NCBI RefSeq assembly: GCF_003318235.1
Contig: NZ_QOCG01000019.1
Coordinates: forward strand, 1-64,000
DNA from: Loktanella sp. D2R18
GTDB lineage: Bacteria > Pseudomonadota > Alphaproteobacteria > Rhodobacterales > Rhodobacteraceae
Direction: 5' to 3'
Length of the DNA: 64,000 bases
Shown: piece after piece, positions 1 to 8,709 of the stretch
Layout: each line of letters starts with the position of its first letter
How positions within the stretch are numbered: the stretch's first letter is position 1
Translations under genes and position numbers: made by a program
Notes under the pieces: model-generated
What the model was told of the DNA's origin: nothing
The model's input: the letters and a program-made list of their open reading frames with translations, nothing else
Database searches by the model: none

Positions 1-158
1 GCATCAAGTAGAAAGGGCTCAAACCTGACATCCGCTGCGCGTTGCGCAAACGTCCGCTTTTCGGCTTTGGGGTCGTTTGTCACGCAAAGGTCAAAGCTGT
101 CGAACGCTTCATGATGTGAAATCGCTCCAAGCACGCAAGACCCGTCTACTACAACCAC
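1..158 (-). CDS. possible 5' part of an unrecognised gene, cut by the window edge
   Basis: On the minus strand one frame stays open from a GTG at 158 to the left edge (about 52 codons). The translation begins VVVDGSCVLGAISHH and continues with a charged, protein-like sequence. It would overlap the end of the upstream glycosylase gene by 10 bp, as many gene pairs here do. I do not recognise the family, and the start is a weak GTG without a clear ribosome binding site, so this could also be chance. A longer sequence to the left would decide. Confidence 0.35.
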   Translation of the reverse strand, partial: MVVVDGSCVLGAISHHEAFDSFDLCVTNDPKAEKRTFAQRAADVRFEPFLLD

Positions 159-1330
159 CCATCCACATAACTGACCCCATCACAGCCGCCAAATGTAGCC
201 GCCCGTTCCAATTTGCGTGTTAACGCACGTACACGCCCAGTCCCCATGCGAACCCCCGCTTCTGGCCAAAACGTCTTCACATGCAGCACGTCCTTGTCGC
301 GCTTCATGTCGATACGTCCGATCATTTGATCGCCTTGAATCACTGGAAAGACATAGTAGCCGTATTTGCGTTTGGCCGCGGGCACAAATATTTCGATCCG
401 GTAGTGAAACCCAAACAGCCGTTCGGCGCGTTTACGGTCACGCAATGCGGGATCAAACGGGGATAAGATACGCAGGCGCGGGCTGGGCGCTGTGATCTGG
501 TCCATCACATCCGGCCATGCGAATGAGCGTCGCAATTTGCCGTCCGCGCCTGCCACGTCGATTTCAATGATCCGCCCATCTGCAAGGGCGTCCGCACACC
601 AAGTTTTGGCCTCTGCTGGGGTGACGTTATCCCAAAAAGCAGCCAATTCACCGCTTGTCGCAAAGCCAAGCCGGTCCATCGCACCGGCGCAGCACCATTC
701 AATCGTATCGTGTATATCTGGACGTGGGGCGCGGTAGGCTTCGGGGATCACGCGTTCGGTCAAATCATAGACTTTGGTAAACCCGTCACGGCGCAGAACC
801 GACAATTGCCCGGATCGCCATAAGAATTCGAGCGCAGTTTTCGACGGGTGCCAATCCCACCAGCCCCCGGACCCACGGCTTTCATCGTTGCCGACCTGAC
901 CCGAGGTGCAAGGGCCGTCGTCGGAAATGCGGTTCATCACGTCTTGGGTTTTTGACATAAAGTCGTCGCGCCGCCAGTCTTTCCACCTGTCCGCAAGCCG
1001 GGCCTCATCACGGGCAAACCGCATCCGCCAATATGGAAAGCTGGCGATAGGTATCGCCGCCGCATCGTGGGTCCAATGTTCAAACACAGCGCGGTCGCGA
1101 TGCAGTAGGTTTTGCAAGCCAGTCGGGCGGTACTGTTGCCGCCGCGACCACAAGATTAGGTCATGCGCGCGTGCGAAAGTGTTCACACTATCAAGCTGCA
1201 CAAACCCAAGGTCGTCAATCACAGCGGCAAGATCAGTGCCTTTGCCTGCACCAGAAGGACGCGACGACAGCCCGTGTTTTCGCAAGAAAACATGACGAGC
1301 TTGAATGTTGCTAAGAACCGGAACGTTCAA
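149..1330 (-). CDS. YcaQ-type winged-helix DNA glycosylase (HTH_42 family)
   Basis: About 393 residues, the usual size for the HTH_42/DUF1006 family, whose studied members (YcaQ/AlkX of E. coli, AlkZ of Streptomyces) unhook alkylated bases and interstrand cross-links in DNA. The N-terminal part has the family motif FVQLDSVNTFARAHDLILWSR (given here as Q45-L-D47 followed by the ARAHD/LWSR stretch), the middle part is winged-helix-like, and the C-terminal RxRILSPFDPxxRDRxRxERLFGF stretch is typical. The catalytic positions read Q-x-D, as in the YcaQ-like branch, rather than Q-x-Q. I place the start at a TTG whose TTGA overlaps the stop of the upstream channel gene; a longer upstream frame exists but runs through that gene. 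It is probably translated by coupling to the channel gene. Confidence 0.85.
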   Translation of the reverse strand: MNVPVLSNIQARHVFLRKHGLSSRPSGAGKGTDLAAVIDDLGFVQLDSVNTFARAHDLILWSRRQQYRPTGLQNLLHRDRAVFEHWTHDAAAIPIASFPYWRMRFARDEARLADRWKDWRRDDFMSKTQDVMNRISDDGPCTSGQVGNDESRGSGGWWDWHPSKTALEFLWRSGQLSVLRRDGFTKVYDLTERVIPEAYRAPRPDIHDTIEWCCAGAMDRLGFATSGELAAFWDNVTPAEAKTWCADALADGRIIEIDVAGADGKLRRSFAWPDVMDQITAPSPRLRILSPFDPALRDRKRAERLFGFHYRIEIFVPAAKRKYGYYVFPVIQGDQMIGRIDMKRDKDVLHVKTFWPEAGVRMGTGRVRALTRKLERAATFGGCDGVSYVDGWL

Positions 1331-1770
1331 TGTTTTGGCTTTCGCACGGCAAGCTGTTGTAGGCGTACTTGGCGTAGTGCCTCGACCAACAAAGCTGTCA
1401 CCATTCCGATATTTAACAGCCCGTTTGCCGCAGCCAACCCACCCAAAAGGCGCCACTCCATCGGAAGCAAAATATCACCAAAGCCCAAGGTGGTGAACGC
1501 AACAAGCGAGAAATAGACAGCCGGTTCCATCGCATCAAACACGCCTAAGCCGCGTAAGGTCAGCGCCCAGATCCAAACACCAATGGTCATTTGCACCATC
1601 ACCCACACGGCCGCGATACACAGCACAAGCATCAGTTTGATCCGGTGTGGTTCGCGCGTCAGCCAAGGGTGCATCCGCACGGTCATCCCCTCCATCGCCC
1701 AAAAACTAAGTCCAGCCACAAAAATGGACGCAAGAAGTAAGGTCGTGCCAAGGGCAAGTTGAACGAACAT
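1327..1770 (-). CDS. small potassium-channel-like membrane protein (Ion_trans_2)
   Basis: About 147 residues from the ATG that begins [10 protein letters not shown]. It has an N-terminal hydrophobic helix (about 5-28), a second helix around 45-70, and then a pore loop with TTLGFGDI, a variant of the potassium-channel filter TxGxG, followed by a last helix. This is the two-TM plus pore arrangement of the Ion_trans_2 family, here with one extra helix. An upstream ATG would extend the frame into the smpB promoter, so the internal start is preferred. The stop overlaps the TTG start of the glycosylase gene. Ion selectivity cannot be told from the sequence. Confidence 0.75.
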   Translation of the reverse strand: MFVQLALGTTLLLASIFVAGLSFWAMEGMTVRMHPWLTREPHRIKLMLVLCIAAVWVMVQMTIGVWIWALTLRGLGVFDAMEPAVYFSLVAFTTLGFGDILLPMEWRLLGGLAAANGLLNIGMVTALLVEALRQVRLQQLAVRKPKH

Positions 1771-1879
1771 GATATGTAGTCCTGAAAGCTGTGCGAAGTT
1801 GCAGCATAACGCCATGACGCACAATGCAAAGCGGCAATCCCTTGTTCCGCCCTGCAACATGCCCTATCTCGACCAGACT

Positions 1880-2353
1880 ATGGCAAAGAAACCTGAAAAC
1901 AAAAATTACAAAGTCATCGCGGAAAACCGGCGCGCTCGGTATGATTACGCGATTGAAAGCGACCTGGAAGTCGGGATCATCTTGCATGGCTCCGAGGTCA
2001 AATCGCTGCGCATTGGGCAATCCAACATCGCTGATAGCTATGCATCAGTGGATGAAAGCGAACTTTGGCTGACCAACGCCTATATCGCCCCCTATGACCG
2101 CGCGATGTTCAGCCATGAAGAGAGGCGCAAACGCAAGCTGTTGGTTAGCGGTAAAGAGCTGTCGAAACTGTGGAACGCGACCAAGCGCGAGGGTATGACG
2201 CTTGTACCGCTGGTGATGTATTTCAATGACCGCGGGTTGGTGAAGCTCAAGATCGGCATCGCCAAAGGCAAGAAAAACCACGACAAACGGGCGACAGAAG
2301 CGAAGCGCGACTGGGGCCGTCAAAAGCAACGGCTGCTGCGGCACGGCGACTAA
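1880..2353 (+). CDS. smpB: SsrA-binding protein SmpB
   Basis: 157 residues beginning [20 protein letters not shown]. SmpB binds tmRNA and delivers it to stalled ribosomes for trans-translation. The OB-fold signature is clear: [22 protein letters not shown], then [11 protein letters not shown], and the basic C-terminal tail [25 protein letters not shown] that enters the mRNA channel. The start is the fourth ATG of a longer frame; it matches the family N-terminus and length (about 158). Divergent from the channel gene, with the promoter in the 110 bp between them. The tmRNA gene itself is not in this window. Confidence 0.96.
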   Translation: MAKKPENKNYKVIAENRRARYDYAIESDLEVGIILHGSEVKSLRIGQSNIADSYASVDESELWLTNAYIAPYDRAMFSHEERRKRKLLVSGKELSKLWNATKREGMTLVPLVMYFNDRGLVKLKIGIAKGKKNHDKRATEAKRDWGRQKQRLLRHGD

Positions 2354-2468
2354 CTGTGGCAGGAAACCCTTTGCGGTTCGTCGAATTGTAGTTAACCTCC
2401 CCTCCAAGCGCAGCTTTTGGATCGCGCTGACGCGTCAAACGTAACGATCCATATGGGAGAGAGAATCG

Positions 2469-2750
2469 ATGGAACAGATGATTATTCAGCTTATTTCCGG
2501 TGCAGTTGGCGGGAATGCCGCCGGGACGGCAATGAAGGGTCTTTCACTTGGGACGATTGGCAATACGGTTGCAGGGCTCATTGGTGGCGCAGGTGGCGGC
2601 CAACTGGTCGCATTGCTTGGTAGCGGCGCTGCTGCGGCAGGCGGCAGCGGTGACATCATGGGCATGGTCACACAGGTAGCCGGGGGAGCCGGAGGTGGGG
2701 CGATTTTGACTGCTATTGCCGGCATGATCAAATCTAAGATGTCCAGCTAA
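2469..2750 (+). CDS. small Gly/Ala-rich hydrophobic protein, unknown function
   Basis: 93 residues starting MEQMIIQLISGAVGGNAAG, very rich in glycine and alanine with short hydrophobic stretches (GLIGGAGGGQLVALLG, GGAGGGAILTAIAGM) and a basic end (MIKSKMSS). The composition fits a membrane-associated or glycine-zipper-like protein. A purine-rich ribosome site (GGGAGAGAGA) lies just before the ATG. No family with a known function is recognised. It sits alone between smpB and sseA and is followed by a GC-rich hairpin. Confidence 0.65.
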   Translation: MEQMIIQLISGAVGGNAAGTAMKGLSLGTIGNTVAGLIGGAGGGQLVALLGSGAAAAGGSGDIMGMVTQVAGGAGGGAILTAIAGMIKSKMSS

Positions 2751-2764
2751 CACAGACTTTTATA

Positions 2765-2792
2765 TGGCGTCCCGCATAGTACTGGGGCGCCA
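2765..2792 (+). terminator. possible hairpin terminator
   Basis: Inverted repeat TGGCGTCCC / GGGGCGCCA (nine pairs including one G-U) around a 10-base loop, 14 bases after the stop of the small Gly-rich gene. There is no T tract on the plus-strand side, so termination is uncertain. Confidence 0.35.
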
Positions 2793-2919
2793 CAACACGC
2801 GTATCGCCTATAATTTGGGTGATGAAACGCAGACAGAACCCGCCAATCACAGCTGTTCTACTTGTCATAATTCCCTGCGCAGGTTACCTCTTCGGCGATT
2901 GCCACAAAAGGTGAATGCC

Positions 2920-3786
2920 ATGACAAACTCTGCGCCCGATGACCCCAAAACACTGGTCAGCACAGACTGGCTTGCCGCGCATCTCAAAGACCCAGATTTG
3001 CGGATTTTTGATGCAAGCTGGTATTTGCCCGACGCGGGCCGCGATGGGCGTGCAGAATTTGACGAGGCGCATATCCCGGGCGCGCGCTTTTTCGACATTG
3101 ATGATGTCAGCGACCAGCGTTCCGAGTTACCGCACACGGCCCCACCTGTCGAAAAATTCATGTCACGCATGCGGGCAATGGGCGTGGGTGATGGGCATCA
3201 AGTGGTTGTCTACGACGGCAGCGGGCTTTTTTCTGCGGCCCGTGTCTGGTGGCTGTTTCGCCTCATGGGCCAAGAAAACATCGCGGTACTGGACGGTGGC
3301 CTGCCCAAATGGCTGGCCGATGGGCATAAGACTACGAAAACCCCCGCGACAATTCGCGACCGCCATATGACGGTGAAGCCGCGCCCTGATCTGATCAAGG
3401 ATGTCACACAGGTCGCGCGCGCAGCCAAACTACGTGACCACAATATCGTTGACGCCCGCGCTCCGGCTCGGTTCCGCGGCGACACCGAAGAACCCCGTGA
3501 AGAGCTGCGGTCCGGCCATATTCCGGGGTCGCGCAATGTGTTTTATCAAGATCTGTTCAACGCCGACGGCACGATGAAGCCCGCGAATGCACTGCGCACC
3601 GTGTTCACCGATGCAGGCGTCGATATGCAAAAGCCGATTATCACCACCTGCGGGTCCGGGGTCACTGCGGCGATCCTATCGCTCGCGCTTGAACGGATCG
3701 GCAAGACTGATCATTCACTTTACGATGGCTCATGGTCCGAATGGGGCATGTACGCCGACCTTCCAATCGCTACCGGAGCTGCCTAA
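2920..3786 (+). CDS. sseA: 3-mercaptopyruvate/thiosulfate sulfurtransferase
   Basis: 288 residues with two rhodanese domains. The first (about 8-130) is the inactive one; the second (about 160-280) carries the active-site loop TTCGSGVTAAI, with the persulfide cysteine near residue 244. The CGSGVT loop is the form typical of 3-mercaptopyruvate sulfurtransferases, which move sulfur from 3-mercaptopyruvate to thiols or cyanide in the cytoplasm. The start MTNSAPDDPKT is chosen because it gives the family length; an in-frame GTG three codons upstream is an alternative. The stop overlaps the next ATG by one base, so the aminotransferase is co-translated. Confidence 0.92.
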   Translation: MTNSAPDDPKTLVSTDWLAAHLKDPDLRIFDASWYLPDAGRDGRAEFDEAHIPGARFFDIDDVSDQRSELPHTAPPVEKFMSRMRAMGVGDGHQVVVYDGSGLFSAARVWWLFRLMGQENIAVLDGGLPKWLADGHKTTKTPATIRDRHMTVKPRPDLIKDVTQVARAAKLRDHNIVDARAPARFRGDTEEPREELRSGHIPGSRNVFYQDLFNADGTMKPANALRTVFTDAGVDMQKPIITTCGSGVTAAILSLALERIGKTDHSLYDGSWSEWGMYADLPIATGAA

Positions 3787-4970
3787 TGCTGGAAAATCTC
3801 ACCGCCCTGCCCGCCGATAAAATCTTGGCCCTGATGGCTAAGTTCAAAGACGACCCGCGCACCGATAAGGTCGATTTGGGCGTTGGCGTCTATAAAGACG
3901 CAAGCGGCAACACCCCGGTGATGCGCGCCGTCAAAGAAGCCGAGCGCCGGATTTTGGCGGACCAGACCAGCAAAGCCTATACCGGTTTGGCCGGTGATCC
4001 CGCATTTAGCAAAGCCATGCGCGAACTTGTCCTTGCTGATAGCGTTGCGGCGGACCGTGTGGCGGCTGTGGCCACGCCCGGCGGGACTGGCGCTATTCGC
4101 CAAGCGCTTGAACTGATCAAAATGGCCGCCCCTGAGGCTACCGTCTGGCTGTCGAACCCAACATGGCCAAACCACCCGTCGATCATCAAATACCTTGGCA
4201 TGAACATGGCCGACTACCGCTATTTCGACGAGGCGACACGCGGCGTTGATTTTGACGGGCTGCTTACAGACCTCGACGATGTGGCTGCAGGTGACGTGGT
4301 GCTGTTGCACGGCTGTTGTCACAACCCAACCGGGGCAAACCTGACCCTGGACCAAATGACCCAAGTGATTGCCAAGCTGCAAGAACGTGGTGCTGTGCCC
4401 ATGGTCGATATTGCCTACCAAGGCTTCGGTGACGGGCTTGAGGAAGACGCAGCCATCACTCGACTGATCGCGAACAGCTTTGACAACGTGTTGATCGCCG
4501 CAAGCTGTTCAAAGAACTTTGGGATTTACCGCGAACGGACAGGCGTTTTGTTGGCCATCGCCAAAGACGCTGGCCAACAGGCGCTTGCGCAGCAAACGCT
4601 CGCGTTTTTGAACCGTCAGAACTATTCGTTTCCTCCAGATCACGGCGCACGCGTCGTCAGCACAATCCTGAACGATCCCGCTCTGCGCGCCGATTGGGAA
4701 GCCGAACTGGAAGAAACCCGCAACGGGATGCTTGACCTGCGCGCCCAGCTTGCAGCGGAACTAAAGCGCCTGACAAACAGCAACCGTTTCGATTTCCTTG
4801 CCGATCACCGAGGCATGTTTAGCCGTCTTGGTACATCGCCCGAGAAGGTTGAAAAGCTGCGTGCGGAGCATGGGATCTATATGGTTGGTGATAGCCGGAT
4901 GAATATTGCAGGCCTGAACGCCCAAACGGTTCCGATTCTTGCCAAAGCGATTGTCGACGCTGGCATCTGA
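3786..4970 (+). CDS. aromatic/aspartate aminotransferase (class I, PLP)
   Basis: 394 residues of the fold-type I aminotransferase family, closest in motif to aspartate/tyrosine aminotransferases (AspC/TyrB). Features: VDLGVGVYKD at the N-terminus, GGTGAIRQALE, the HGCCHNPTGANL substrate-loop motif, DIAYQGFGDG, the PLP lysine in SCSKNFGIYRERTG (about K243), and the C-terminal arginine region RMNIAGLN. It would transfer the amino group from aspartate or an aromatic amino acid to 2-oxoglutarate. Aspartate versus aromatic preference cannot be told. It is in one unit with sseA (TAATG overlap) and is followed by a strong terminator. Confidence 0.93.
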   Translation: MLENLTALPADKILALMAKFKDDPRTDKVDLGVGVYKDASGNTPVMRAVKEAERRILADQTSKAYTGLAGDPAFSKAMRELVLADSVAADRVAAVATPGGTGAIRQALELIKMAAPEATVWLSNPTWPNHPSIIKYLGMNMADYRYFDEATRGVDFDGLLTDLDDVAAGDVVLLHGCCHNPTGANLTLDQMTQVIAKLQERGAVPMVDIAYQGFGDGLEEDAAITRLIANSFDNVLIAASCSKNFGIYRERTGVLLAIAKDAGQQALAQQTLAFLNRQNYSFPPDHGARVVSTILNDPALRADWEAELEETRNGMLDLRAQLAAELKRLTNSNRFDFLADHRGMFSRLGTSPEKVEKLRAEHGIYMVGDSRMNIAGLNAQTVPILAKAIVDAGI

Positions 4971-4996
4971 TCCATCACGCAGTATTAATGATATTT

Positions 4997-5035
4997 TGCG
5001 CCCGCAGCAAAGAATGCTGCGGGCGCATATTTTTG
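4997..5035 (+). terminator. rho-independent terminator after the aminotransferase gene
   Basis: Perfect 13-bp stem TGCGCCCGCAGCA / TGCTGCGGGCGCA with loop AAGAA, followed by TATTTTT. It lies 26 bases after the aminotransferase stop and separates that unit from mcl1. Confidence 0.9.
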
Positions 5036-5106
5036 TTGCGATCCGCTGCGCAACATAATACCAAAGCCTCGCAGATTTCTGCAATTTTGATACGCGAGGA
5101 AATATC

Positions 5107-6063
5107 ATGTCATTCCGCATCCAGCCAACGCCACCCGCACGCCCCAACCGCTGTCAACTGTTTGGACCAGGTTCAAACACCAAGCTATTTGCGAAAATGG
5201 CGGCAAGTGCTGCGGATGTGATCAACCTTGATCTCGAAGACAGCGTATCCCCATCAGATAAAGAAATCGCGCGCGCCAACATCATTGATGCGATCAACAC
5301 GGTTGATTGGAACACCAAGTACCTCAGCGTACGGATCAACGGGCTAGATACCCCCTATTGGTACCGCGATGTGGTTGATCTGTTGGAGCAGGCAGGCGAC
5401 CGACTGGATCAAATCATGATCCCCAAGGTAGGCTGTGCCGCCGATGTTTATGCCGTCGATGCGTTGGTCACGGCGATTGAAACGGCCAAAGGCCGCAGCA
5501 AACCTATCAGCTTTGAAGTGATCATCGAATCTGCCGCGGGCATCGCCCATGTTGAAGAAATCGCTGCCAGCTCACCACGTCTTGCTGCGATGTCACTCGG
5601 TGCTGCGGATTTTGCAGCCTCAATGGGCATGCAGACAACTGGCATCGGCGGCACGCAAGATAACTACTACATGCTGCAAGGCGACACACGGCACTATTCA
5701 GACCCTTGGCACTGGGCGCAAACCGCGATTGTCGCCGCCTGCCGCACCCATGGCGTTCTGCCCGTAGATGGACCATTTGGTGATTTCTCGGATGACGAAG
5801 GCTACCGCGCACAGGCGCGCCGTTCGGCCACATTGGGCATGGTCGGCAAATGGGCAATCCACCCCAAGCAAATCGCGCTCGCCAACGAGGTATTCACCCC
5901 ATCAGAAGAAGCCGTCACAGAGGCCCGCGAAATTTTAGCTGCGATGGAAGAGGCCAAGGCCCGCGGCGAAGGCGCCACAGTCTACAAAGGCCGCTTGGTC
6001 GATATTGCATCGATCAAGCAAGCCGAAGTCATCGTGCGTCAGTCCGAGATGATCGCGGGCTGA
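5107..6063 (+). CDS. mcl1: L-malyl-CoA / beta-methylmalyl-CoA lyase
   Basis: 318 residues, the same length as Mcl1 of Rhodobacter. The enzyme cleaves L-malyl-CoA to acetyl-CoA and glyoxylate and beta-methylmalyl-CoA to propionyl-CoA and glyoxylate, a step of the ethylmalonyl-CoA pathway. CitE-like TIM-barrel motifs are present: FGPGSNTKLF near the N-terminus, VINLDLEDSVSPSDK with the metal-binding acidic residues, IMIPKVG, SFEVIIESAAGI, and the C-terminal GMVGKWAIHPKQI. The start ATG has GAGGAAAT upstream. It is a stand-alone gene between a terminator and a convergent secreted-protein gene. Confidence 0.93.
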   Translation: MSFRIQPTPPARPNRCQLFGPGSNTKLFAKMAASAADVINLDLEDSVSPSDKEIARANIIDAINTVDWNTKYLSVRINGLDTPYWYRDVVDLLEQAGDRLDQIMIPKVGCAADVYAVDALVTAIETAKGRSKPISFEVIIESAAGIAHVEEIAASSPRLAAMSLGAADFAASMGMQTTGIGGTQDNYYMLQGDTRHYSDPWHWAQTAIVAACRTHGVLPVDGPFGDFSDDEGYRAQARRSATLGMVGKWAIHPKQIALANEVFTPSEEAVTEAREILAAMEEAKARGEGATVYKGRLVDIASIKQAEVIVRQSEMIAG

Positions 6064-6073
6064 CGCGGTTGTT

Positions 6074-6907
6074 TTATTGACCTGCGACGGTCAGAAGGCC
6101 TGCGTTAAATGCAGTCTCACAGTCAGTGGCATCGTGCATGATATCATCGTTCAGCAATGGCGTTGTTGTCATGCCCGGTCCCTCAAAGCGCATGTCGTCG
6201 CACTCGTTGTCATGGACCCATTCGCCATTATCATCGCCAAAGTCGACCGCCCCATCAGCGCCAATACCGATCAGAGATAATGTCCCAGCCTCATAGCCCG
6301 CGCTACAATCGCTGGCGTCACGCATCAGGTCATCAAATAGCAGCGGTGTCGTCGTCATACCCGCGCCGGTAAAGCGTGGATCATCACATTCGCCGTCATT
6401 GCTCCATTGACCGTCATCATTGCCAAAATTGATGCCGTCGATGACGAGGTCAGGCCCCGCAGGCACGGTTTCGACCAGCGTCAAAAGTCCCGCATTAAAC
6501 GCTGTCCGGCAATCGGTCGCGTCGTGCATGATGTCGTCGTTCAACAGTGGTGTAGACGTCATACCCGGCCCCATGAACCGCATATCGTCACATTCGTTGT
6601 CATGAACCCATTCGCCATTGTCATCACCAAAGTCGATGGTTCCGTCAGCGCCGACACCGATTTGCGTCAACGTGCCTGCAAGGTAGCCCGCGCTACAATC
6701 GCTCGAATCACGCAAAACATCATCGCTGAGTAACGGTGTCGTGGTCATGCCTGCGCCAGTAAAGCGCGGATCATCACATTCACCGTCATTACTCCATTGA
6801 CCGTCATCATTGCCAAAGTTGATCCCATCAATAATCAGATCGTCGGCCATTGCAGGGGCGGCAGAAACAATTGCCAAAATACTTACGAGGTTCAAAATAC
6901 GCATCAT
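6074..6907 (-). CDS. secreted protein with four Asp/Cys-rich repeats, function unknown
   Basis: 277 residues from an ATG with GGAG seven bases upstream. A signal peptide (MMRILNLVSILAIVSAAPAMA, cut about residue 21) is followed by four repeats centred at residues about 31, 93, 161 and 223. Each repeat has the pattern FG(N/D)DxGxWxxDxECDDxRFxGxGM, then TTPLLxDDxxxDxxDCxxxxxAG. There is one Cys pair per repeat (44/71, 106/133, 174/201, 236/263), suggesting one disulfide or metal site per unit, and clustered Asp residues that could bind calcium. Repeats 1-2 and 3-4 are themselves duplicated as a 130-residue block. Similar motifs occur as appendages to secreted proteases and other exported bacterial proteins, but the function is not known to me. 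Here the protein is nothing but repeats. Confidence 0.85.
   Translation of the reverse strand: MMRILNLVSILAIVSAAPAMADDLIIDGINFGNDDGQWSNDGECDDPRFTGAGMTTTPLLSDDVLRDSSDCSAGYLAGTLTQIGVGADGTIDFGDDNGEWVHDNECDDMRFMGPGMTSTPLLNDDIMHDATDCRTAFNAGLLTLVETVPAGPDLVIDGINFGNDDGQWSNDGECDDPRFTGAGMTTTPLLFDDLMRDASDCSAGYEAGTLSLIGIGADGAVDFGDDNGEWVHDNECDDMRFEGPGMTTTPLLNDDIMHDATDCETAFNAGLLTVAGQ
6080..6830 (-). repeat. tandem internal repeats within the secreted protein gene
   Basis: The coding sequence carries two copies of a block of about 390 bp, each made of two related subunits (about 186-204 bp). Many stretches between the copies are nearly identical at DNA level, which points to a recent block duplication rather than only protein-level conservation. 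Confidence 0.8.
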
Positions 6908-7045
6908 TTTCTCCAAAATATTGAAATGCACAGCCTCGTGTCGCGCAACTTTGATGTAATTGCAATCACCTCGTGCCTCCCGTTGCCAACGTGGTGAGGT
7001 TACGCCATATATCATAGAGCTATCGCAACAAGGTTTGAGCTACCC

Positions 7046-8008
7046 ATGACACAATATCTCGATTTCGAAAAACCGCTGGCCGAGATTGAAGGCAAAGCAG
7101 AAGAATTGCGCGCAATGGCACGCGACAATCCCGAAATGGACGTTGAAAAAGAAGCAGCCGCGCTTGATAAAAAGGCAGCTGACCTACTTGTGTCACTTTA
7201 CGCGGACCTCAGCCCTTGGCGCAAATGTCTGGTAGCGCGCCATCCTGAGCGCCCGCATTGCATCGATTACATCAATGCGCTTTTTACCGAATACACCCCA
7301 CTGGCTGGCGACCGCAATTTTGCGGATGACCACGCCATCATGGGCGGCATTGCGCGGTTCAACGGCAAGCCCGTCATGGTGATCGGTCATGAAAAAGGTA
7401 ATGATACCAAATCCCGGATTGAACGTAACTTTGGCATGGCCCGCCCCGAAGGATACCGTAAAGCGATCCGCTTGATGAATTTGGCCGACCGTTTTGGCAT
7501 CCCCGTTATTACGCTTGTGGACACCCCCGGTGCCTACCCCGGCAAAGGGGCCGAAGAACGCGGCCAATCCGAGGCCATCGCCCGCGCGACCGAAAAATGT
7601 CTTGAACTCGGCGTGCCTTTGATCAGCGTGATCATTGGTGAAGGCGGCTCTGGCGGGGCAGTGGCTTTTGCGACGGCAAACCGCGTCGCGATGCTAGAAA
7701 ACTCGATCTATTCAGTGATTAGCCCCGAAGGTTGTGCGTCAATCCTTTGGAAAGACGGCGGCAAAATGCGCGAAGCCGCCGAGGCCCTGCGCCTGACTTC
7801 AAAAGAACTGAACGAGCTAGGCGTCTGCGACACCATCATTTCTGAACCCAAGGGTGGTGCGCACCGCGACAAGGAAAAAGCAATCGCTGCGGTCGGTGCA
7901 AAACTGACTACGCTTTTGGCCGAACTTGACGGAAAATCAGCGAAAAAACTACGTGCTGATCGCCGGAACAAATACCTGAAGCTCGGGTCCAAAGGGCTCG
8001 CGGCGTAG
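7046..8008 (+). CDS. accA: acetyl-CoA carboxylase carboxyltransferase subunit alpha
   Basis: 320 residues, normal for AccA. With AccD it moves the carboxyl group from biotinylated BCCP to acetyl-CoA, giving malonyl-CoA for fatty acid synthesis. Seen: N-terminal [17 protein letters not shown] helix, [12 protein letters not shown], the crotonase-fold core [47 protein letters not shown] for CoA binding, and [15 protein letters not shown]. Divergent from the repeat protein and only 5 bp ahead of a membrane peptidase gene. Confidence 0.97.
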   Translation: MTQYLDFEKPLAEIEGKAEELRAMARDNPEMDVEKEAAALDKKAADLLVSLYADLSPWRKCLVARHPERPHCIDYINALFTEYTPLAGDRNFADDHAIMGGIARFNGKPVMVIGHEKGNDTKSRIERNFGMARPEGYRKAIRLMNLADRFGIPVITLVDTPGAYPGKGAEERGQSEAIARATEKCLELGVPLISVIIGEGGSGGAVAFATANRVAMLENSIYSVISPEGCASILWKDGGKMREAAEALRLTSKELNELGVCDTIISEPKGGAHRDKEKAIAAVGAKLTTLLAELDGKSAKKLRADRRNKYLKLGSKGLAA

Positions 8009-8013
8009 GCACC

Positions 8014-8709
8014 ATGCGTGCGTTTGCCCGTGGCCATTGGCAATTGATCGTCCTGACGGTCATCGTCTTTGCGCTATGGCAAACGCCCGTAATGACACCG
8101 CTCAAGATATTGATCGTGTTTTTGCACGAGGCATCCCACGCCACTGCCGTGCTGTTGACGGGTGGTGAAGTCGTAAGCTTTTCGATTAATCAAAACCAAG
8201 GTGGCATAGTCTGGGCCAGAGGCGGAAACCGCTTTGTCACGCTCACTGCGGGCTACCTTGGGTCACTGCTAATCGGCGTGGGCCTATTGATTGCGGCCCT
8301 TCGTACGGCAGCCGACCGCAAAATCATGGCCGGGCTCGGTATTGCGATGCTGCTAATCGCCACCTTCTATATTCGGAGCGCATTTGCGCTGTCGTTTACA
8401 GTGGCGACAGGTGGTGTCATGCTCTTGCTTGCGTGGAAATTCGGGCATGGTATCAATGACCTGTGCCTGCGCATCATTGGGTTGAGCAGCATGTTCTACG
8501 TGCCTTACGATATTGTCAGCGATACAATTCTGCGCGCGCAGTTAAGTTCAGACGCGAGGATGCTTGCCGAAGAATTTGGCGGGACAACCATGATTTGGGG
8601 CGGCATTTGGCTGCTCGTCAGTGTAGGGCTGATCGGGCTTAGTCTGCGCTTCGGGTTAGGGCGCGACAGCAACTTACCACTGCCCTGGAAACCTACCACA
8701 TCGTCTTAG
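8014..8709 (+). CDS. M50-type integral membrane metallopeptidase
   Basis: 231 residues with a metallopeptidase motif HEASH (H38-E39-H42) inside the second hydrophobic segment, followed by a further four or five membrane helices. This matches the short M50B-like bacterial peptidases that have the HExxH motif but no PDZ domain. It is probably an intramembrane protease; the substrate is unknown. Five bases after accA, so likely co-transcribed with it. The 3' end overlaps the convergent PPOX gene by 17 bp. Confidence 0.78.
   Translation: MRAFARGHWQLIVLTVIVFALWQTPVMTPLKILIVFLHEASHATAVLLTGGEVVSFSINQNQGGIVWARGGNRFVTLTAGYLGSLLIGVGLLIAALRTAADRKIMAGLGIAMLLIATFYIRSAFALSFTVATGGVMLLLAWKFGHGINDLCLRIIGLSSMFYVPYDIVSDTILRAQLSSDARMLAEEFGGTTMIWGGIWLLVSVGLIGLSLRFGLGRDSNLPLPWKPTTSS

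Noticed and set aside
3783-4421. 212-codon minus-strand open frame inside the aminotransferase gene
   Set aside because: Fully antisense to a clear class I aminotransferase; the translation has no family motifs. GC-rich codons give long shadow frames here.
6074-6907. Repeat block considered as a CRISPR array
   Set aside because: The repeats are 186-204 bp apart, in frame, and code for a repeated protein; no spacers.
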